Source: Pogona vitticeps (taxonomy: Eukaryota > Chordata > Lepidosauria > Squamata > Agamidae). Taken from it: a stretch of 64,000 bases of DNA. The translations under genes and the position numbers were made by a program. Numbering within the stretch: the first letter of the stretch is position 1; every line of letters begins with the position of its first letter. The notes below the pieces were generated by a model. The model had not been told where the DNA came from, did no database searches, and saw only the letters and a program-made list of their open reading frames with translations. The DNA lies in assembly GCF_051106095.1 (NCBI RefSeq), contig NC_135793.1, positions 3,143,501 through 3,207,500 of the forward strand. The letters are read 5' to 3'. Below, piece by piece: positions 26,301 to 38,900 of the stretch.

Positions 26301-29300
26301 AGGAAGGGAAGAAACAGGAGACCATCTGTCATAAGCTCACTAAGTTGGCTGCTTCTGGGACTGCAGAAAAGTTAACAAGTTCCTTCCAGGAATTAAGCTC
26401 ACTTTTCAAACAAATACATCTTCAGGGGGGAGGGCTTCATAAGTCAGCATTAAATGCCCTGCCTTGTCATGAAATAAACGCAGACCTCCTGCCTGGCAGG
26501 GCAAAAATACCACCTCAGGCAGCCTTCCAGCTGTCTCCCCCGAAAATGTAGGACACAAAATGGAACTGTTAATCCCAACAAGAGCTAACTCAACCAATCA
26601 ACTGCCAAAGGGTTAAGTGCGCTTCTGTGTAAATCCAACTGGGTCTACTCTAGTAAGGAGCAACCGATTTCGGTCTCCAGTCATTCCCTTCTGGTGGAGG
26701 CCAGGATGGTTCTGTGGCCCCCAATCTTGGTGGTTGCCTCAGCTGTGGTGATGAGACACTAACCGCACACTACAAGGGCTGAGGTGAATTCCCGACACAC
26801 GTCTGAACAGACAGACGGAGAAGGGCTGTCACCTTTTCTTTCACCTCAGAACCAGGTATGAAACCTGAACCTCTACGGAAAGGAAGGTTCCTCTTTCTAT
26901 GACTCCATTTCCAAATTATCATCTCAGGCTGCCCTTTAGCTACTGTGGCTTGCTAGCTTAAATCTCCATGGGTTCGGATCCTGCCTGCACCTGGAGGAAG
27001 GCGCTGAGGATTCTGGATGTTGAATTTCTACAGTTAACCGCTGAGAATTGAGCATTCTGATTCGCCAACAACATTTGCAGCGGAAGGTTCTCCTCTCAGA
27101 AGTTGGGCTTTTAAGTCAACCGCATTGACAGAACAGGCCCAAGCTTTTAGAAGGACCCACCAACAGAGTTAAGTGCTTTATTAAGAACTCCCATGAAGCA
27201 CTGATTTATTTATTTTTTTAAAAAAAGTAATTATTTTTTATAGCAACTTTCACCATAAGGGAAGAACTCCCTGCTGTTCTAGTGTGATTACTTGCTCTTT
27301 CTTACAAATGCACAGTTGATTAAAAGGAAGGGCAGCCTCTATTTCCAAGTACTAGTTATTTCTTGATGAGGCATCCATTACACTGAATTTGACGGAGGAG
27401 TCCATCAAGAAAAATGGGGGAAGAGGTATTCCAACCCAAGGTCATATGGGGCTAAATCAAATTCCCAATGAACATATAGGACGTGTTAAGTCAACATTTA
27501 CCCAAATCCCATTGATTTAATGGGTTTACTTCAGCTGGATTACTGAATTTAAACCATAGCTTTTATACTGGAGACCTGGCAAGCTTCAGTGAGTTGGACC
27601 GCCCGGCAGTGAAGCCAGCGACCAAGCATTCACGCTCACACTGTTCTTCCCAACAGAATCATAGTTTCTAATGATGCATCCAACATAATGAGTAATTTGA
27701 CCCTCAGTCAATTTATTAAGCAAGGAGCAACGTATTTCAAGTCAAGTCACCCTTTCTTAGGGAACAACTAAATGAATTCCTTGGAAGAATTGCTATCATA
27801 CTCTGTCAGATGGCTTTTGACCCATAGATTTGAGCCAAGTGGATAGTTTTCTGTGAGACCATCTTTGTCCACAGCCCACGGCAAATTTGAATGAAGAATT
27901 GCTAGTCAAGTCTTTTTTTGTTTAAAAAGCTACTGGAAGGGGAGGATTTGATCTAGATTGGCTTACCTTTTCTTCAAACCCATTGTCTGTAGCGTAAGAT
28001 GGTGGCTTCCCAGGGTGCCGATAAACAATGAAGTCCCGACTAGGTAAACAAGAGTTAAGCAAGAGACATTTAGCTCATGTTTCCCTGGAAATGCTAGGAG
28101 GGAAATACCAGATAAACCAGGGTGGATGATGCACCAGCTTCATAGACGGGTCTGGGCTACAACTCCCAGTGTAGCCAACACTGGGAGCCCAAAGTCGAAT
28201 AATCATTGGAAGGCCATGACTTCCCTAACCCCATTCTACATGGAGTTATAGCCCCCCAAAAAACACACCCACAATCCAAGTCGTACCCTTGCAACACAAC
28301 AATGCCATTAAGTCAATGGGCTTCTTAACCAGTCCGTAAGAGTCCGGGGACACATTGGTTCCTCTGTATGCAACTCAACACACTTTAATACAAAGGCAAA
28401 GTTGAGTTTAGGGTGCAGCTCTACCCTTAGAAGACTTTTTATACAACACCAACAATCAATTTGAAATGAACCAAGCAGCGGGCCAAGAAAGATGTCTTTA
28501 TCATATTTTGGAAATCTTTATTTTTGGGGGTGTTGGTCTGGAAGACCCCTGGGAGCTATTCTGCTCTCCCTCCCGTCCTGAGCTCATACACCCCTTTTGC
28601 TCGGAGGGAACAAGTTTCTTTGGTAAACAGGAAGCCCAGGCAGCCAACTCAAAAACTGTCAGCTGCAATTACACTGAACTTGAAATTGCATTTTAAATGC
28701 ACAGCAAGACGCCCTTCCATTTCCCTTCAGGGTTTTTTATGATTATTAATTTTTTTAAAAAAAAAAACCCCAGAGCAGTCCACTTTATAACTGTGGGTTT
28801 CAAAATAACGCATCTCCTTCACCTACGTACACTTTTGTGGAACTTCGAAGAGTGAAACTCTAAGCAATGTTCAGAATTATGCTGTGTGCCGGCAAAATTT
28901 TCCTCCTTTTAAAGCTAACCACAGAAATGGCACTAAGTAGCGGGTCAAAGGCATGAGGACAGAAATCGTTCACCTTTTCTCCCTTAAGCAGCTCTCTGGC
29001 TAAACACCCAAACACACCGGCAGAAAGTAAACTTTTCCTCTAAGTGGTGAAAAGAAAAGCAGTAAAAGGTTGTTTGGTTATTTCGGTGGGGCAAGCAAGA
29101 AAGCCACCACGGGAAACAGCAGCAAAAATCCTATACAGCTTAGATAACTCTTTGAGCAGCAGCTTCTACAAGGGTTTTTATTGTTCAAGAGGTCCTTCTG
29201 TTTAATCAACGAGGAAGTCAGAGGTTTCCTGATGTCACTTCCTATTTTCCTAAAAAGATACAGCAGGCAATGGCTCCCGTCTACCCAAATATCTGGAGGG

Positions 29301-32300
29301 TGACAGTTTGGAAACGGCAGATACACTGATTAACATTTTCGAGGCCCCCCTTTTCACATAGTTTCTGCTTCAAGGAAACGTTATGGCCATCGGATTCAGT
29401 AAAATCAAGGCAAAAATGTGTGGGACTGAAATCCATTAACAAATCACAACTAGAGCAGGCCGACGGAGATTTCAGATCGACTCATTAAGTTCCATTGACT
29501 CAAGAGTCCTCTCTTCCAGATGTGACTTACTACTGGATTTCAGCCACAGCGCTTGAAAAAACAACAGATGTCAGATGTTTGTGTGCGTGCAAAGAGCTAA
29601 CACCCCAGGTGTTTTCCTAACAGTCCAAAGACCTCCACCACGGTTGACGCTGGAAGATCAAATACCTACTTATAGATCAACGAGAAGGCACTGATTTCTA
29701 GCTGTCCAGCGCTTTCCTGTTTGGACAGAATAAAAGATAACTCATCACTCTGTAAATCGGTCGTTGTAAAGAAACTTGGCACAGACTTGCTTCTAATATA
29801 AAGCCCGCATTTCCATCTCAGTAAAAAAATTGTCAACTGTTAGGAGCAGCAGTTGATAAGTTAAACCACACGCTCAATGCAGGCTAAAGGCTTCTCAGGT
29901 TCCTTGTTTCAACTTTGGACCCTACAAATCCTGGCTTTCTACTATCAAAATCAAAATGAAGATCGCTTACAAATCAATTAAACCATAGTAATTTGAAAAG
30001 AATTCCAACAACAGCACGTGGCAACGGCCGTTTAAATTGGGTGGTTGCTTATGATGCTTATATACTGACTCACAGCGCTTATTAAGGACTTTCCAGGAGG
30101 TTTATAGCATAAATATGTAAGTCATTTTACTGACTTAAGCAGGATGGGAGGCTGAGTCAACCTTGAGCTGGCTACTTGAATCCACTGGAAACAAAAAGTT
30201 GTGAGCAGAGGCTTGACTGCAGTACTGCAGTTTAACCATTGTGCCACGAGGCTCCTTTATGTCTTCATAAAACAGCATTTTTTTTTTTTACAAAAAAACA
30301 CAATTGGCAGTAGCAAATTAAGTACACATTATGAGAAACTATACACTTGAACGTCCCAACTGTGCCTCCTTCAGCTTTACTTATCTTGTGAGGTCTATAT
30401 CATCTGAGGACTGAAACAAGGGCAGTTAACTGCAAGGGGACTTTTATTGGGAAAATGTATTTTCACAGAAACAATTAAAATTGGCTCTCCATGTGCTTGT
30501 AAAAAGGTGGCAAAGGAACAACACTAACAACAAAGAGGAACACTCAGATAGATCTGCCTGGATACAGACCTGACTGTCACATTTTAACTCATTGATACAA
30601 TTTATTTCTATTTCTTGGCACACATTCTAGAATATATTATGACGACTAAAAAGACAGTTTGGCCCACTTGCTGCCATCTTGCTGGTTTCTGGACAGCCTT
30701 TTTTCAAAACAGTATGGGGCTTTTATTAAATTTCCCCAGCATAATGCTGCTTTTTCTGTGCAGGTCTGACACTTCAGAGCACTCCTAATAATAAATAATA
30801 ATCATTTGCTGTCAAGTCCATTCTGACTTATGGTAAAAAAAAAAGGTTTTCCAGGTTTAGAGGATACTCAGAAGTGCTTTACCCTTCCCTTCCTCTAGGG
30901 GCGCCCTTGGGCTGTGCAGCTGGCCCCAGGCTACCCAGGCTGGCTCTATTCTCTGGGAGACCCCGGGGGGGGGGAATCAAACTCCTAACCTCTGGCTCCA
31001 CAGTCTGAGACCTAAACCGAAATGTGAGGCTTACCTTGGGGTCTCCAAGGCGTTCCAGGTATTTTTCAAATGACCCTTCCACGTACTTATCCAAGAAAAG
31101 AGAATGGATTGCAATTAATAAAGCGGTTAGTCTTTGCCAGCATCCTCAGCTCAGAGGTAAGACTCTGCGCTCATTTCTAGAATTGGCGAATTGTAAAAAA
31201 ACCAAGTGCTGCTGATTTATCCCATTCAGGTGACATGGGCATGGCCCCCCAAAATCCAGGGTTTGATGGGTTTTAAACCCCCACGTCTTCCTAGGCCAGC
31301 AAATCCAGATAAATCCAAATCAAGAAATCCACATAAAATTGATAGGCTGAAATACCTCACAAACAGAGGTTCTGAGAGTCAGCTGAACATTAAAGTATAG
31401 GAAAAAGGTCACATCTCCAAATATCTAACAATGTAGTGAAATAATCCGAATTTTCCTGCAGTAAAAAAGTGAGGGTCCTACATTTTTTGAACTCTGCAGT
31501 GAAATGGGATGAATAAAGGTAGCAAGAATGGAAGATTTAACCCTCCCAAAACCACGCGTTGGGGTACCGACCAATTCAAGCATCGTGTTCTTATCTGGGA
31601 GCAAATTGTTCTTGAAATGCATGTTTCTCGTTTAAATGACACACGTTTAGCCTCTGTGTAGATTTGGATGGATGGATCCTGACCTACAGACTAAAGCTGA
31701 GCTCCCAAGGGATCTTTGCCCTCACAACGAACAATATTCACAGAATCTGCCGCTACCGACTGGGAAATTAAATTAATTTAGACACAGGGACTGGCGCCAG
31801 GGCCCTTTATAATAAAAACATCAGATAACTGATGCTTATTTATCCGACACAGAGACAAAGTTATTCTGTATCTAAATACACTTCCATCCAAATGTGAGAG
31901 CGTTTTTGCCTTAAGGTGGATTGCCAGAAGGGATAAGTAGCAATTAAAAGTTTGTGTTTTACATGAAATGTAAATAAAAATGCAAATGCTTACACGCAAA
32001 AGCTATTTCATTCCCGAAACATATACTTCATAAACAAACATACTCACAGACTCGAAATTCCGCTGGTTTTTCCTCAAGAATGAAACACAAGCTTTTCTAA
32101 CTGCCGCGTGATGAATCTGACACGCATACACCTACAAATTAAATGAGTTACTTCTTCCCACTAGAAATCTGAAGGCCAGATTCAATGCATGCTTTTTGAA
32201 AGGATGACCCCCCACACAAGTAGGGCTATGGGGAAATTGGGGAGTCCCATGCAGCTTTCCTATTGAAGTAACTGGGAAAAGCAATGGGGCTTACTCCAGA

Positions 32301-32872
32301 GTAAGTGCACTCTGGACTTCCATCATCCTCCATGTCTCTTTCCTTGCACTATTTACACATACACAGAAATGCACCAGGCAAAACAGTCCCTTCATGCAAT
32401 AACTGAAAGGACACTTAAAATCAAACCATCTACAAAGCTTAGGGTAAAAAACAATGAAAACATTTTTTCCCTGCCTTAAAGGCAAACTGAGGCTTTGGAA
32501 AAAGAAACCAAAACTTGTAAAATAAATGATCCTTGCAGCTAGCAAGGTTTTCGTTTTGTTTCTTAAATAAGAGTGTTGTGCCTTGTCGCTTCGAAACTGT
32601 TTTTAGTGTTGGCTTGGTTTTCTGATTTTTGTGCGGCATTTGTTTGATTTATTTAAATATTTGTACACTTGCCGTTTTTAAATATTGTCTTCTAAGCCAC
32701 CTCGGGTCCTTTTTTCAGGAGAAAGGTGGGGTCAAAATATTTTTAACAGTTAATTAACTCTGCAATTCCAAGTTCCTGCTTCAGTTCTTAAAAACTGGGT
32801 ATCAGACCATTTGTATACTGTATTTTTGTATTACACATGCTGACCAACGAGACACCTCAAGGACTACCAAAG

Positions 32873-32962
<90 letters not shown>

Positions 32963-35900
32963 TTCAAGGCCATGTGGTTGTAAACCAACAAGGCTTACAA
33001 AAATATATCTATGTCAGAGGAAATTCAGAAATCATGTGTTTATCTTTAAGGTATAATCAGAAAATATTTCCTAAAACTCATTTTTATGTAAAGCATGTTA
33101 AATGAAGACAAATTCAACCGAAACACCACACATCCATCTTATTAACACGCTTGGGTTTCCATGCTCTGGATCTGGAATTGTTTTATGGCGCTGCTTTTAG
33201 CAGAATGAAATTTTTTAGAGCCGTTCTTTAGCTCTACGCCGATTGCCAGCCTGTAGGAACTGCAGGCAGCCTATCAATATTTAACCAAAATTGGTACAAT
33301 TGGGGAAGAAATCATAAAGGCCAACCTTGGCTCATTTTTCCTTCCTAAGGGCAGGGTTTGTCTCTCCCCACAAATCCCGTTGCCAAAGCAGCTCAAAGTG
33401 GCTGGAAACCCCTCTGCACCCCTACAAACTGTGCCCACTAGGAAAGGTTTGGGGTAAATGGAGACCCGCTCCCTCAAACGCAGGCCACCCCACTCCTCTC
33501 TCTCTGCCTCCCTATCCCCAATTTCCTCAAAACCCAGCCTTTTCCTCTCACCCGCCACTGGCATGTGGTTAAGCCACGCACGTGGAAAACAGTGCCCCAT
33601 TGTAGTACTCCAGGTCCCATGTGACCGCTCCCCTCTCTTTACGCACTATAAATGCCTGCTTTGGCTCTACCTCCAGCGGACCCCCATTCTGCCCCCCCCC
33701 CAGTTCCAGCAGGCACCCGCTGCTTCCGCACCCCTGGGCAGAGTCTAGGCTTGGACTACAACTCCCAGCCTCGGGGGAGGGTGGGCGTTGTAGTCCACCA
33801 CCCAAAGGGAGCCTCCCCAAAGCTCTGGCCAGGCTTCGCCCGGGGTCCGGGACGGGGAGCCCCGGCCTCAGTTTTACCTGCTCGGAAATGGCCCGAAAGA
33901 GGCAGGTGGCGTCTTTGGCCGTGAGCTTGCGGTAGAGGCCCAAGCTGGCCAGGTACTCGTCCATGGTCACCTCGCTGAGGGACTTCTGGCCGAAGTATTT
34001 CTTCCACCCTTTCTGCATGGCTGGCCTCGGGCGGCAAGGAAAGCGGGGGCGGCAAAAAGACCAGAGGCGGAATTTGGGGGGGGGGGGAGAGAAAGAAAGA
34101 GGGATGGGGGGCTCGAGGTTCAGCCCCCCCACGTCCCCCTTTCTGGGTGAAAGGAGCCGCGAGCCGGAGAGAGGGGAGAAAGGAGGGTTGGGGAGGCAGA
34201 GGAGCCCCACTCCCCAAAAAAGGTGGCGCAGGAGCGGAGGGCGGGCGGGACGGAGGGAGCGCGCGCGAGCGGGAGCGGCGCCACCAGGGGGCGGGGTCCG
34301 GGGCGCGGCCCCCTTTGAAGGCTTGCGCGCACGGGGAGCGCAGGTGCGGAGCATCGGGCGCGCAACTCTCTCCGCCGCGCGGCTCCCACGTGCCGGGCAG
34401 GAGGCGGGGGGGAGGAGGAGGGGCCCGATCCGTCCCCCGAGGGGCTTCCTCCCCAGCGGGCTGCGCCCAAGCGCAGGGGAGGTGGCGGGCCTGGACTACA
34501 AGGCCCAGTATCCCCCGCCAGCGCGGCCCCTGAAGGGGGGGCGCGGTTGGGAATTACAACTCCCAGGCCCGGCTCATGCGTGGGGTTTGTAGTCTGGGGG
34601 AACGGAGGGTCTCGAAAGCCCCGGGGCTGGAGCGGATGGGAGTTGTAGTCCCCCACCACAGGTCTCGTAATGAATCTTCCGGGGGTTAGGAGCCCTTGGC
34701 TGGAATCCTGCTAATTTACACTAGAGTAGGCCCACTTGAATCAACCCGTCTTGGGCAGCGGAGTCGTTCCCAGTTTTGCTCTCGGGAGCTCCGCTTTGAG
34801 CTTGCGGCGCGTCGTTCGCAGCTCCGACGAAGAAGGCAGCCTCCCAGGATCGCTCGCAGCGTCGGGAGGGACACACACGTGTCCTACGTACTACCCGGGA
34901 TGGGCAGATCAAAAGCGGGCGGGGGGCCTGCCCCTTTACGGAGGGCTGTGGGGTGGAGGGGAGTTCCGCAGGTGTTGCTGGCCTGACACCTGCGGAATCT
35001 CTCTCTCTTGCGTCATTCTTATTAAAGGGGCCGGAGAGGTATTCTTTCGTCCTCCCTTTCCGCGTGTATTGTGTCTCCTCTACCTGACCGGTGGGGGGGG
35101 GGTCCCTTCTAGTATAACACACCTCCATCTATTCTGGCCATTTTCCACTACCTGTCTCCCTTGGCTTCGGAGGTAACAAAAACTAAAATAGGGTAGCCCC
35201 CTCGGAGGCTGATGTGTGTGAAAGAGTGGATGGATGGCAAGCCACATATTTTGTTTATTTTATTTCAATCTATTTATTTAAAAGAGTTTTTAACCCCACC
35301 TTTCTCCTTCAAAAGGACCTGAAGTGGCTCATATGGTTCCAAGGCAATAGTTAAAGCTAACAAAGGAAGTGTACAAATACTAAAAAGGATCAAAGAGGCG
35401 CCACAGTAAAAGACGGTAAACAAAAGCAACACCAGGAAAACATTTGAAGCACAAGCATCCATTTAAAACCCCCACACAGGGGTCAAGTCGTGCCTGAAGA
35501 GAAAGGTCTTTGCTTCCTTGCAGAAGGAAAGCCAAGATGGGACCCACTTGGCCTCCAGTGGGAGGGAGTTCCACAGTCTCTGGGATCAGCCACAGAGAAG
35601 GCCCTCTCCGGTGTCCCCACCAAATGCACCCGTGAAGGGGGTGGGACTGAGGAAGGACTCCCCTGATGATCTTAACCGGTGGACTAGATATGTAGAGTCA
35701 TGGTGGTGCAGGAAGGGAGCAGATCTATTTCCTGTTTCGAAAGTATATTCAACCAATATATTTTAGGCTCATTCATTGTGCCTTCAGCTCACATTTATTT
35801 ATTTATTTTGAATGCTTATATCCCACCAGTCAAGAGTAAACAAGAAAACCAATCCCACCCACACCCCGAAACCAAACACCACACCATCAACACCCTCTAC

Positions 35901-38900
35901 CAACACTGATAAAGAATGAACCCAAGGGCAGTGCAACAGGGAGGTTCCTGTTTGTAACTAAACCTGGTGTGTGTCTTTTAAATAGTTTTGGTCTTTAACA
36001 TCCTCTTAAAAATTGGGAGAGGAGGCCTGGCGGATCTCTAAGGGGAGCCCATTCTGCAGGGAGGGGCCGGGACCCGAGAAGGCTCAATTATTAATGGAGG
36101 TCTCTCTTTTTTTGACTCTCTCAGTGTGTGGGGGGCTCGTAAGAGCCAAACCTCAGAGGACTGGGTGGCAGGGGTCTTAGATTGTCCTAGTTCTGATGTA
36201 TGACACAGCCTCCATGTGCCTAAAGCTCTCTGCATTCAAACTGGCTGTCTTTGTTTTTATATGAAAATGACTCAACGTAAACTTAAAAGTTGTCTTGTGA
36301 AATTGCTGGAGAGTTCAGTGGCTTCTTAGGCAATGGGTTGGGAGTTCGATTCCCCCCACTGGGCCTCCTTGACAGTGTCTGGACCCAATGATCCATAGGT
36401 CCCTTCCAGCTCTGCAGCTCTAAGATGATTATTATTATAAAGAGTCTGGATAATTGCTTAGCGTATATTTAGGAGAGGAGTCCCTCTGCCGGTAAAACAC
36501 ATGTTTGTCACGGCAGCGTGTGCTGCTTCCACTTGTCTCCCATATTTTAGCATCCTTTTGTCTGGTGGCTGGTCATCGGCAGACAAAAAATAGGCCTAAT
36601 TTAAAAGTCAAGAGATCATGAGGGACTTCTCAAAGGAAACTCCATTACAGGCGGGGAAAATTCAGAGAACGTCATTCCCTTTAAAGTCTCATGTGACTCT
36701 CAGTATATAGTGAAATTTCTTTTAAGATCTGTACTACCTATGCCATTTCTGAGTTCTGGAAATCGGTGTAATAGCTCACAGACCCTTTGTTTGAGGACTC
36801 CATATGGGAAGGATTCTTCAGAAGTCTGAATCCTAAATGGCTAGTCTTTTATTTAGAACAAAACTGACCCAAAGCAAAATGAAATACCCACAACCAGGAT
36901 TCTTTTTCCCCCCTCTGGCCACTGAAATCGCACCAAAGATACAAGTTAAGGAACATCATGCTTTCCTCAGCCCGGCCCAAAACATAGTTTTGTTTGGTGA
37001 CAGGAAACCACACGGCCATTCACATCCACACTGAGTGTAGACAGATAAGGCGATTTTTTTTCCCAAACGGGCAAACCCTTTTATTCATATGCCCATCACT
37101 TTGTCCAAGAACGCAGCAAATTTCTCTGGCTGCCCAGGAGGGAAAGGCTTCAGAGTGGACACATCCATGGACTGAAGGGTCTCCACCAGGGTTCTAGAGA
37201 GGGGAAAAAAAACAAGCCCCCCCAAAGGTTAATGGGGGAAGAGGCAAAGGTGGAGAAAAAACAACCTGTCTTTTCTCCAAGTCACTTATGCTGAGCAGGG
37301 AAGACAAATGATAATTCATCCATGCTTTCTCTTCCTAGCAATGCTCCATGTAGATCAAGCAAACTCAGTGGTTCCCAACCTGAAACTCCCAGAAGCCTTC
37401 ACCACCAGCTGTGCTGGCCAGGATTTCTGGGAGTTGCAGTCCAAGAACATCTGGGTTGCCCAAGGTTGGGAATCACTGGCCCAAGTTATTGTGACACTAC
37501 CAAAGGCAGAGGATGGGCTTCAGAGACAAGCAATGCTGATTTCTGAGGATATCGTCCGTGGATCTAATGCCGATTCTGCATAGAGATGTCAAATTTCCAC
37601 TTTTTTTTTCTGGGGAGGAAAACAAGGATTAGAAGTGTTTTTATTTTATACTGCTGCTCTGGAGTTCCTGCGTGCCAGTGTGTTCCTGCCTTGGCCTGGA
37701 ATAACAGAATAGGTCATACAGAACAGATATGTCAGGATCTGGCCCACACTGCCCTGGCAGCTGCAGGATTGGGGTCAACCTGACCCAGGAGTGGCTGGGT
37801 GTTTGCAGGCTTAGGCCCTGGCCTGGGTAGCAGCTGCTGGGCCACTCATGAGGCTCACCTGGAAACCTGGAGGGAAGGGCTATTTAAGGAGTGGCTCTCC
37901 CTCCCACAACTGGCTTCAGCAACCAAAATCTTTGGTTGGGTTGTGCTGATTGCTTTGCTGCTCCTGAGCTCCTGTGTTGGCCCTTGCTCTCGCTTCTGCT
38001 GGCCTCCTGCATCTCGGTGCCTTGTTCTGGCTCCATGTTCTCAGCTTGGTGCTCTCACCTCTGCTTGGTCACAACTAACTGTGTGGTGAGTGTCTTTTGA
38101 CTTGATCCTCTGCGTGGTGAATTGGGCTCTGGTGCCCTTGCCTCCAGGGGAGGAGGGCTTCCTGGGATCTCTTGGATGGTGACAAATCTTGAGTGAGGAT
38201 CCTCTCTTTTGAGCAAAAGCAGGGAGCGTGTGTGTCTCTCCAGAGGTTCTTGGGCGTTGGCTCCCTACATCCCTAGTCCACAGGGACAAATGCGAGGAAT
38301 TTTGGGAGCTGTAGTCCAACAGTAATGCAAAGACCACACATTAGAGCAGTATGATAGTAAAATCAACCATCTCAGGAGGTGGTGAAGCGCTCCAATGCTG
38401 GAGGCCTTCACTAGAGAATGGGACAACCCTCTGTCAGGTCTCTTCTGACTTGAGCTCCTACCCTAAGCAGGGGGGTTGGGCATTACAGCCTTCTAGGCCC
38501 CTTGCAACTCCATAATTCTATGAATCTAGCCTATTTAGACAACGTTGTTAACAAAGAGTTTTCTCTTTGGGTTTTGTTCCGATTTTAAAAGATCCTGAAG
38601 CCAGCTCAAGTACCCCCCACCCCCCTTTTCCAAAAGCTCTCTGCATCAGATGAGTCCAGACGGCTAGTAAACAAGACTGATCGGATGCTATGGCATGAGA
38701 TTATTTTTTTGGGGGGGGGAGAGGAGCGCCAAGGAGAATGTGCAGAAATGCCACCACACCTGGTATTGCAGTAGAAAAGATGCCCGTCTCGGCAGAGCTG
38801 CTTGGCCAGCTCTAACTGATGGTTGTCCATAAGCTTGTCGTTCACAACTACGAGGAGTGGCTTCCCAGCTTCCAGGACTTCCAAGCAGCTGCCCGCACCT

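Noticed and set aside
33569-34354. 261-codon minus-strand frame as a separate gene
   Set aside because: Its middle is ALG13 exon 4; the upstream Pro/Arg part is CpG-island sequence with no family resemblance and the downstream part runs past the exon 4 donor into intron 4.
33963-34592. 209-codon plus-strand frame in the CpG island
   Set aside because: GC-rich low-complexity antisense of the ALG13 exon 4 region; no domain seen.
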